From assembly GCF_014205685.1 (NCBI RefSeq), contig NZ_JACIIU010000018.1, forward strand, positions 1-41,258: 41,258 nt of DNA, in the 5' to 3' direction. The stretch's first letter is position 1. Each line of letters opens with the position of its first letter. Both the position numbers and the translations under genes were made by a program. Under the pieces are notes generated by a model, which was not told the origin of the DNA, ran no database searches, and saw only the letters and a program-made list of their open reading frames with translations. This stretch comes from Paenochrobactrum gallinarii. Its GTDB lineage: Bacteria > Pseudomonadota > Alphaproteobacteria > Rhizobiales > Rhizobiaceae. Below, piece by piece: positions 35,945 through 41,258 of this stretch.

Positions 35945-35990
35945 ATGCTAATCACAATGCTAATCTCAATGCTAATCTCAATGCTGATTA
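35945..35990. repeat. 12-bp tandem repeat in the dppA/rpiR divergent promoter
   Basis: Units ATGCTAATCACA, ATGCTAATCTCA, ATGCTAATCTCA and partial ATGCTGATTA follow head to tail (about 3.8 copies). They sit between two divergent genes, where an RpiR-type protein may bind repeats, or where copy number could vary by slippage. Confidence 0.9.
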
Positions 35991-36071
35991 TATCGCATAT
36001 AGATTGAAAAAAGATTTTCATATTATTTTATTTTTGATAGAATTATTTTCATTCCCTACAGGAGGAAATTT

Positions 36072-36947
36072 GTGTCACTGGCCGTACTCATCGAAGCGCA
36101 ATGGTTAAATTTAACAGCTAATCAGCAAAAAATTGCTGATTTCGTGCTGACCAATCCTTTTCCGGTTGCCACAATGGGTATTGAAGATCTTGCCAGCGCA
36201 ACCGGAACTTCTTCTGCAACTATTACTCGTTTTGTTAAAGCGCTCGGTCTCAATGGTTATGCGGAGTTTCGCAACCATGCTGTGCAGGGCTATCAATCTT
36301 TGCTGAAACCCGTCAAAAATGTCGAGCGTGCTCAGCATGTACCAACTCAGCGTGTGGTTGAGGATTCCTTTACCAATGCCGTAAAATTGCTGGAAACTAT
36401 ATCGGGTCAAGTGCATAATCCTGTTTGGGAAAGCACAGCCCAACGGATATTGAATGCGCAACGTATTGCATTTTTAGGTTTTGGCATCAGCGCTAATTTA
36501 TTGCAGCTTTTTGCCGATAGATTGCTGCCTTTCAGCCGCGCTCAAATGATGCTGACCGGTGATTGCGGCTTAGAACGCGTTGCTATTAAGGCAGCAGGGC
36601 TTACCCCTGATGATCTGCTCATTGCGATGGCTTTGCCGCGCTATTCTCAAGCTACCGTTGACTTTATGAAAATCGCTCGCGGGCGTGGCACCTATTGCGT
36701 CGCCATTACAGATGGCGACAGCTCGCCTTTATGTGCTCTCAGTGATGAGCAGATTTTCATACCGGCAGAGCATCCTGTACTGCATGGCTCAGGTATTGCT
36801 GCATTGGCTGTTTTTGAGGCCATTCTCGCTATTTTGACGGCACATCATCAGACGGTCACTGATGCCGTGGCGCTCACCCGTTTTCTCATGCCTTACTTTT
36901 ATGCGGATGATGTTCAGCATTCGCAAAGCAAACCCACGATCTCTTAA
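36072..36947 (+). CDS. RpiR (MurR) family transcriptional regulator
   Basis: A 291-residue regulator. The N-terminal HTH-6 domain (about 5-75) reads NLTANQQKIADFVLTNPFPV and TSSATITRFVKALGLNGYAEF. The SIS domain (about 115-260) contains RIAFLGFGISANLLQLFADR and is expected to bind a phosphosugar or amino-sugar derivative. Start is GTG 36072 with GGAGGAAA upstream. The isoaspartyl peptidase gene follows 18 bases later, so the two form an operon. MurR-type control fits the peptidoglycan/D-peptide theme. Confidence 0.9.
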   Translation: MSLAVLIEAQWLNLTANQQKIADFVLTNPFPVATMGIEDLASATGTSSATITRFVKALGLNGYAEFRNHAVQGYQSLLKPVKNVERAQHVPTQRVVEDSFTNAVKLLETISGQVHNPVWESTAQRILNAQRIAFLGFGISANLLQLFADRLLPFSRAQMMLTGDCGLERVAIKAAGLTPDDLLIAMALPRYSQATVDFMKIARGRGTYCVAITDGDSSPLCALSDEQIFIPAEHPVLHGSGIAALAVFEAILAILTAHHQTVTDAVALTRFLMPYFYADDVQHSQSKPTIS

Positions 36948-36965
36948 AACCATCTGAGGAATATG

Positions 36966-37907
36966 ATGTCTGAAACAACCCCTGTAATTGCACTTCATGG
37001 TGGCGCAGGAACAATTCTGAAAGCCAATATGACACCAGAGCGTGAAGCCGAATATCATGCCGGCTTAAAAGCTTGCTTGGAAGCAGGCCTTAACATTCTC
37101 AAGCAAGGCGGCAGTGCACTTGATGCCGCAACTGCGGCAGTAATGGCACTGGAAGACGATCCGCTTTTCAATGCTGGTCGCGGTGCAGTTTTCACCACAG
37201 ATGCAACCCATGAAATGGACGCGGCAGTGATGGATGGCGCAACTCGTCGTTGCGGTGCAATTACCGGTATTTGCGGGCCAAGACATCCTGTGCTGGCTGC
37301 ACGCGCAGTGATGGAAAAAACCGAGCATGTGTTCCTTGCAGGTGAAGGCGCTAAGCGCTTTTGTGAAAATGCTGATCTGGAAATGATGGAACCTGAATGG
37401 TTTTCCACTCAGCAGCGTCTCGATGCTTTAAATGCTGAAATGGAACGTCGCCGTTTAGGCCTTGCCGATGATGGTGATCCGGCACGCAAGCACGGAACTG
37501 TGGGTGCCGTTGCGCTTGATAAACATGGTCATATAGCAGCTGCAACATCGACTGGTGGTATGACGGCAAAAACACCAGGCCGTGTCGGTGACAGTCCGGT
37601 TATTGGCGCCGGCACATGGGCAGATGATAAAACCGCCGCCATTTCTGCAACCGGCCATGGTGAATATTTCATCCGCTGGGCAGTTGGCCATGAAATTGAT
37701 GCACGCATGCGTTGGGCTGGGCAGAGTCTTGCTCAGGCTGCAGGCGATGTTGTGCAGGAACTTGGCGAACTTGGTGGCTCCGGCGGTTTGATTGCGGTTG
37801 ATGCTAAAGGTAATATCGAATTACCGTTCAATAGCCCGGGCATGTACCGCGCTTGGTGTGGTGCTGACGGTGTTATCCATACCGGCATTTACGGCAAGCA
37901 AGACTAA
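36966..37907 (+). CDS. Isoaspartyl peptidase/L-asparaginase (Ntn hydrolase)
   Basis: A 313-residue threonine hydrolase that should self-cleave in front of the nucleophilic Thr. This is visible in ARKHGTVGAVALD (about residue 178); the substrate region HGGAGTIL at the start, NAGRGAVFT and ATSTGGMTAKTPGRVGD downstream match the family. Homologues remove isoaspartyl residues from peptides and hydrolyse L-asparagine. Of two adjacent ATGs, 36966 has the better distance from TGAGGA; 36963 is possible. It ends in a clear terminator. Confidence 0.92.
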   Translation: MSETTPVIALHGGAGTILKANMTPEREAEYHAGLKACLEAGLNILKQGGSALDAATAAVMALEDDPLFNAGRGAVFTTDATHEMDAAVMDGATRRCGAITGICGPRHPVLAARAVMEKTEHVFLAGEGAKRFCENADLEMMEPEWFSTQQRLDALNAEMERRRLGLADDGDPARKHGTVGAVALDKHGHIAAATSTGGMTAKTPGRVGDSPVIGAGTWADDKTAAISATGHGEYFIRWAVGHEIDARMRWAGQSLAQAAGDVVQELGELGGSGGLIAVDAKGNIELPFNSPGMYRAWCGADGVIHTGIYGKQD

Positions 37908-37921
37908 TTTATCTTTATTAT

Positions 37922-37950
37922 ATCCCTCCGCAGAATATATGCGGAGGGAT
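37922..37950 (+). terminator. Terminator of the isoaspartyl peptidase gene
   Basis: A 10-bp perfect stem (37922-37931 with 37941-37950), extendable by one A-T pair, is followed by TTTT. It lies 15 bases after the stop codon and ends the ordinary chromosomal part of the window. Confidence 0.85.
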
Positions 37951-38093
37951 TTTTATGAACCTGTGTGAAGCTTAGCCAATAATTCTTCTTGATGAGTTTA
38001 TGTTGATAGTATGACGGGTGGCGAGAATTTTTAAGAACGCGGCTCAAAATTCTATATTCGCGATACGGAGTGTCATTCTTCTGATTAGACTGG

Positions 38094-38109
38094 CCCCGAT
38101 AAAATGGAG
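38094..38109 (+). repeat. Left imperfect terminal repeat of a possible IS remnant
   Basis: CCCCGATAAAATGGAG matches the reverse complement of 39610-39625 (CCCTGATAGAATGGAG) at 14 of 16 positions. The pair brackets about 1.5 kb of transposase debris. The context TGGCCCC is like some IS3-family ends, but the family call is weak. Confidence 0.4.
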
Positions 38110-38147
38110 GGATTTTCTGTCAATATTTGAGTGAACAGGAGAACCTT

Positions 38148-38255
38148 ATGAGTAAGAACAAGCGACCAGTTATTACGTATGATTTCAAGAATGAGGCTTG
38201 TCCTGCTTACTGTGTCAAGTGGCAGGAACAACACGCCAGCGACAACCGACCTTGA
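38148..38255 (+). pseudogene. Possible IS3-type OrfA N-terminal remnant
   Basis: A 35-residue frame starting MSKNKRPVITYDFKNEA, with AGGAGA 7 bases upstream. Basic residues followed by TYDFKNEA resemble the first residues of IS3-family OrfA (T-x-E-F-K-x-E-A). After about residue 20 the likeness stops, and the frame then overlaps an IS5-like fragment on the other strand, consistent with a junction near 38,220. The evidence is thin. Confidence 0.3.
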
Positions 38256-38319
38256 GAACATGCGAGATACCAGAGATCACGCGCCGATCATCAACTCGTC
38301 GTGTATCTGTCTTTGTCAA
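38215..38319 (-). pseudogene. IS5-like transposase gene, internal fragment (distal part)
   Basis: Reading down the minus strand gives TDTRRVDDRRVISGISHVLK and then VGCRWRVVPAT, ending at TGA 38215-38217. RRVDDRRVISGI-HVLKVGCRW is a well-known segment of IS5-family transposases. It continues in frame from the fragment at 39484-39539 if the IS110 element between them is removed (PDL-TKTDTRR). The gene is further truncated near its end. Confidence 0.75.
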
Positions 38320-39255
38320 GAGTGATATGGAAGCCAATTACGCCCTTCACGCAGCAATGTGTTTGCCAGAATAACGATGCGGCGCATAACGGCAGCAGTG
38401 GCAACCTTCTTCGCTTTGCCGGCCATCAGCATCTCTTGGTATTTTTGATGAAGATCACTGTTAAAGCGGATCGCGACGAGCGCAGGCATATAAGTTGCTC
38501 TTCGGCGCGATGATCGTCCGCTGGTTATCCGTTCCTTACCCTGCCATTTTCCAGACTGCTGCGTCATCGGAGCCAAACCAGCCAAAGCGGCGGTCTTTTT
38601 GCTATCCAGATGTCCAAGTTCGGGCATGTCGATCAACATCGTCATCGCGGTTAACCTGCCAATTCCTGGAATAGTCATTAAATGGCAGAGTGCGTTTTTC
38701 GAGGGTTCCGCGTTGCTTGGCGATCTGTGCCATCACTGCGTCCAGTGTATGAATAGCGGCGATAATGTCATTGATACAGCGATGGAGTTGCTCACGAATG
38801 AGCGAATTGAGCGCTGTAGCGAGGCGCGTCTTCGCTGTAATCTGATCTTTAACCAGTGCGCGACGTGCAGTCAGTAACTCTCTGAGATCATGAACATCTT
38901 CGCCCTGCACGCCTTGTGGTGCCAGATCGAGAACGATACCCATGCGTGCTAGCATTTTAGCATCGACGGTGTCGGTTTTGGCCAGTCGACCAATCGCCTG
39001 CACAAATCTGCGAGTTTGTTTGGGATTGACTTTGATGAAGCGTAATTCTGCCAGGCTGAGATGTCGCTCAAGACCACGATGATAGGCACCCGTCGCCTCG
39101 AAGGCAACCAACACATCTTCAATTTGCTTAATCCAGACGCATAACTGTGCAAAACCTTATGCCGTGTTAGCTATGCAGCGCGCCTTATCACGAGAGAGCC
39201 AAAAAGCGTCCAGACGGTCTTTCGACACATCAATCCAAATGGTATCCTTGGCCAT
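38316..39255 (-). pseudogene. IS110-family transposase, nonsense and frameshifted
   Basis: The reading starts at ATG 39255 (MAKDTIWIDVSKDRLDAFWL), where WIDVSKxxLD holds the first acidic residue of the DEDD/RuvC-like domain. TAA at 39157-39159 stops codon 33 in an otherwise open frame that continues with GFAQLCVWIKQIEDVLVAFE. A frame change near 38,680-38,695 then leads to MTIPGIGRLTAMTMLIDM and the Tnp-serine region LAGLAPMTQQSGKWQGKERI. The C-terminus appears complete (TLLREGRNWLPYHS). The element cannot make its transposase without suppression or sequence error. The domain order, including the IPGIG HhH-like motif, is that of IS110. Confidence 0.85.
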
Positions 39256-39483
39256 CTTTTCTATCTACCTTTACTTGTCGTTCGGACCCGCAGCCCACGT
39301 ATCCGTTCAGGACGTCAGAAAAAGGCGGAGGCTCATCAAACTCGACCGCAGCCCTTCAGGACCATGCTCCGTACGATGCCACCTACGCCGCGACCCCGCA
39401 GTTTGGAGTGCTTGGTAGCCGCTCCTTTTATCTCAAGGAGCCCAAGATACTCATAAGACAAGGTACGGGGTGGTTATTGGGTA
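39256..39483 (-). ncRNA. Candidate IS110 bridge RNA region (5' non-coding end)
   Basis: The 228 bases between the element's left edge and the transposase start are GC-richer than the surroundings and carry no frame. A perfect 7-bp hairpin (39421-39427 with 39435-39441, 7-base loop) lies near the 5' side, and two copies of the block CCGCAGCCC followed by TTCAGGAC occur (39346-39362; 39288-39296 with 39306-39313). IS110-group elements are known to make a bridge RNA from this region with two guide loops. Boundaries and guides cannot be assigned by eye. Confidence 0.45.
39421..39441 (-). repeat. Hairpin in the IS110 left end
   Basis: GCTCCTT and AAGGAGC pair perfectly around a 7-base loop. It is placed as the 5' stem-loop of the possible bridge RNA. 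Confidence 0.7.
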
Positions 39484-39539
39484 AAATCTGGTTCGATTAC
39501 ATTCCATGCAGCATCTGAAAGCCAGAAAAGATCGCTCAT
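39484..39539 (-). pseudogene. IS5-like transposase gene, N-terminal fragment
   Basis: ATG 39539 opens MSDLFWLSDAAWNVIEPD, nearly the same as the conserved start MSDLFWLSDExWAxIEP of IS5-family transposases. GGAAGG lies just upstream. The match stops at 39486, where the IS110 element begins, and resumes at 38317. Confidence 0.8.
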
Positions 39540-39609
39540 GATAAGCCTTCCGCTGTCAAAACCTAAAAATCAATTAAAACACGCAATAAAGACAATTGTT
39601 TGATCAGAT

Positions 39610-39625
39610 CTCCATTCTATCAGGG
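39610..39625 (-). repeat. Right imperfect terminal repeat of a possible IS remnant
   Basis: Partner of 38094-38109 (14 of 16 bases when inverted). It lies 71 bases upstream of the IS5-like start codon, so it may be the real end of that IS5-like element or of an element into which it was inserted. The rest of 39540-39761 shows no gene. Confidence 0.4.
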
Positions 39626-39761
39626 TTGACAGGTAAATGGATGCCCGACCTGCTCAAACAGGTTGCAGACGTAAAATAATGAAACAGGCTGTCAGCGTTT
39701 GTTAAGCTGGCAGGCCGCTCAGAATAAATAATAAAACCATATCAGGGGGGAGGAGGAGCCA

Positions 39762-39965
39762 ATGTCCTTGCTATGGCAGCGGATAAAACCGGCGGCACAC
39801 AAAATCGCTGTCTTCGATATGTTTATGGTTCTTGCAATTTTTATCTATTGCGTTGCAATGAGTCACGTAGGTCGTCCCAGTCATGGTTTGCCCATAAGTC
39901 GCATCTGTATATTACCTTGTGAATTCATGCCGAAGCGCGACTTTGTGGTTCGAGTTTACGTATAA
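39762..39965 (+). pseudogene. Short membrane-type ORF interrupted by the IS30 end
   Basis: A 67-residue frame with GAGGAGGAG just upstream of its ATG. Residues 15-37 (IAVFDMFMVLAIFIYCVAMS plus three) are a good membrane helix with basic residues before it. The inferred IS30 left end is at 39932, so only about the first 56 residues belong to the host gene and the last 11 are IS sequence. I do not recognise the protein. It may be the start of a membrane protein gene whose remainder lies beyond the insertion or was lost. Confidence 0.4.
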
Positions 39966-41018
39966 CGATGTCTGTTTGCGATTAATTTTTGCCGAAAGAC
40001 TTGTGCAGGCGTTTTGTATCCCAAACATTTACGCGGCGTATTGTTGAGGCGGTTGCAAATGAATGCCAGATCGCGGTTGCTTAGCGTCAGCGGATCGATG
40101 TCTCTGGGGAGCCAGCGCCTTGTTCGTCTGTTGGTGTTTTCAACGGTTCCTTTTTGCCAGGGTGATTGCGGATCACAAAACCATGTCTGCGATCCAATAC
40201 CGGCTTGCAAATAGGCCCATTCTGCAAACTCGGTGCCGCGATCAAACGTGATAGACCGACGCGCCATTTGGGGTAGGGGTTGGAGTGCTCTAATCACCCC
40301 ATCCATGACTGGTCGTGACTGGCGATCGTTGTTACGCAACAAAACTGTAAAACGGCTAACTCGCTCGACCAGAGACGTCACATTGGCCTTGCCGAATTTC
40401 TTACGAAACTGGATTAGCTCACATTCCCAATGCCCAAACTGTTTACGTCTAGCAACCATGTCCGGGCGGTGTAGAATGCTAAATTCGGGGGGAAACGACG
40501 CCCATGACGCCGTCTGGCATGACGCGGTCGTCGTCTGGTGCGGCGCTCAGGCAGATATTTCCAGAGCTCATTTTTTCGACCATCGGCAGAATACACAAAC
40601 TGATAGATGGTTTCATGACTGACAGAGATGGGATGGCGCTCCAAGCGCATTCTCCCAGCAATTTATTGCGGCGACCATCCACTACTTATGTGCTCGACCA
40701 CGGACTTACGCAAATGATCAAAGCGGATCAGTTTCCGTTGCTTTGAACGCCGCTCGCGAGCTTTTTGATCAGCGATCGTGCAATAATAACCGCGCAGATC
40801 TGTGATCTCAACATCGTTAAACTGATTACTTTTGAGTTCACGGAAAATCGTGGCACGATGGCGACCCAGTTTCTCAGCAATAACGTCAACGGAGAGCTTC
40901 GCACTACGCCAGCGTGCTATTTTACGGCGTTCATCCAGATCAATATGCGAGTAGGTGCGTTCCATGACGAGTTCCTTGCATTGGATAACTCATTGTTATC
41001 ATTTGCAAGTCGCACTTC
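39932..41018 (-). mobile_element. IS30-family insertion sequence
   Basis: The ends are GAAGCGCGACTT (39932-39943) and, inverted, GAAGTGCGACTT (41007-41018), matching at 11 of 12 positions. They bracket one transposase reading of the usual IS30 size within about 1087 bp. No target duplication is obvious by eye. Confidence 0.7.
39956..40965 (-). pseudogene. IS30-family transposase, inactivated
   Basis: The HTH start is MERTYSHIDLDERRKIARW, followed by AEKLGRHRATIFRELKSN. TAA at 40663-40665 interrupts SGWSPQ*IAGRM, where the family has SGWSPQQIAGR, so CAA to TAA is likely. At a run of six G (40487-40492) the frame shifts; adding one base joins GRRFPP to EFSILHRPDMVARRKQFGHWE. Catalytic DDE: the first Asp of WExDL reads WECEL (Glu), the second is in FDRGTEF, and Glu is in WQKGTVEN. 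The C-terminus (TPRKCLGYKTPAQVF) is typical. Three independent defects indicate decay. Confidence 0.88.
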
Positions 41019-41098
41019 AAGCTTGAACCCACCCTCATCGTAGCTCTTGGGGCGGTAATCTATATTATGGAACTATAAGATTATAAATCTGATAATCT

Positions 41099-41258
41099 AT
41101 GATCAAGGTGCGCGGGTTGTGTCACAAAATTTTCAGTAAATTAAGAGCGTGCTTATCATTGCCTATCCCGAAATCAAATGGCAAGCTACGACCATTGGGT
41201 ATTCCGACCCTGACAGACCGCATTGTCCAACGCGCCATGCTGATGGCTATGGAGCCTA
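41099..41258 (+). CDS. Group II intron reverse transcriptase/maturase fragment (runs off the edge)
   Basis: From about base 41164 the frame reads [20 protein letters not shown] and then [12 protein letters not shown]. The PKxNGKxRPLGIPTxxDRxVQ block is the hallmark of the first motifs of LtrA-type reverse transcriptases. Upstream of 41164 the likeness fades, although the frame is open back to ATG 41099. The gene continues past 41258. The usual N-terminal part is missing or altered, possibly cut by the adjacent IS30 (end at 41018), so this may be a remnant. Confidence 0.7.
   Translation, partial: MIKVRGLCHKIFSKLRACLSLPIPKSNGKLRPLGIPTLTDRIVQRAMLMAMEP

Larger units (their letters stand above)
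38320..39483 (-). mobile_element. IS110-family insertion sequence inside an IS5-like gene
   Basis: Limits are inferred by rejoining the split IS5-like reading frame: N-part ends at 39486 (GAT), then TT, then G at 38317. The element is about 1164 bp with a TT (AA on the plus strand) core whose assignment to one side is ambiguous. IS110 elements lack terminal inverted repeats and use short cores, which fits. The tnp stop codon is completed by flanking bases 38316-38317. Confidence 0.7.

Noticed and set aside
37951..38093. Short gene between the isoaspartyl peptidase terminator and the IS block
   Set aside because: No frame with a start, a ribosome binding site and family likeness was found.
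38148..41258. A defence or CRISPR-like system in the repeat-rich right end
   Set aside because: The repeats are explained by transposase fragments and IS ends; there are no spaced direct repeats and no defence-type proteins. The reverse transcriptase block reads as group II intron type, and its continuation is not visible.

Overview
The window looks like an alphaproteobacterial chromosome of the Rhizobiales, most like the Brucella/Ochrobactrum/Pseudochrobactrum group. This rests on the gene families (smoEFGK-smoS-mtlK polyol operon in the Rhodobacter/rhizobial order, ahpC-ahpF-oxyR, GntR/FCD and RpiR regulators, ABC uptake modules with catabolic enzymes) and on a moderate base composition. 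The genus is inference. No rRNA, tRNA or CRISPR was seen.

Layout. 1-65: probable tail of a transposase. 156-3655: a hexuronate/polyol-type pair (mannitol-dehydrogenase-family enzyme, Gfo/Idh/MocA oxidoreductase) with a GntR/FCD regulator; similar AT-rich motifs lie in both promoters. 3755-10400: an NMT1/SsuA-type ABC importer whose permease and ATPase bracket three enzymes (nucleotide-sugar-type NAD(P) oxidoreductase, two-part GNAT acetyltransferase, DapA-like aldolase) in one overlapping minus-strand operon. A TetR regulator sits beside it, and two near-identical 18-bp sites flank the tetR gene, so the importer, the binding protein and tetR itself are probably one regulon. 10412-18244: a peptide/nickel/opine-class (family 5) ABC importer (dppBCDF-like plus GAF protein on the minus strand; XRE-cupin regulator, binding protein and M24 Xaa-Pro-type peptidase on the plus strand). 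18617-26953: HAD phosphatase, SorC regulator, then smoE-F-G-K-S-mtlK for sorbitol/mannitol uptake and oxidation. 27097-30337: ahpC, ahpF, oxyR with an OxyR-type box. 30327-32628: DEDDh exonuclease and an AT-rich AraC regulator. 32697-35060: two divergent citrate-synthase-family genes, one with a fused HTH domain. 35065-37950: D-aminopeptidase, RpiR regulator, isoaspartyl peptidase.

From about 38.09 kb to the end is a pile of decayed mobile DNA: a possible IS3-type remnant, an IS5-like transposase gene split by an IS110-family element, an IS30-family element with a nonsense codon, a frameshift and a changed catalytic residue, and the start of a group II intron reverse transcriptase running off the edge. 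The IS110 copy retains a structured, GC-rich 5' non-coding end where a bridge RNA is expected. The two points most worth following are this candidate bridge RNA with its internal repeated blocks, and the unassigned TetR/ABC/aldolase pathway.
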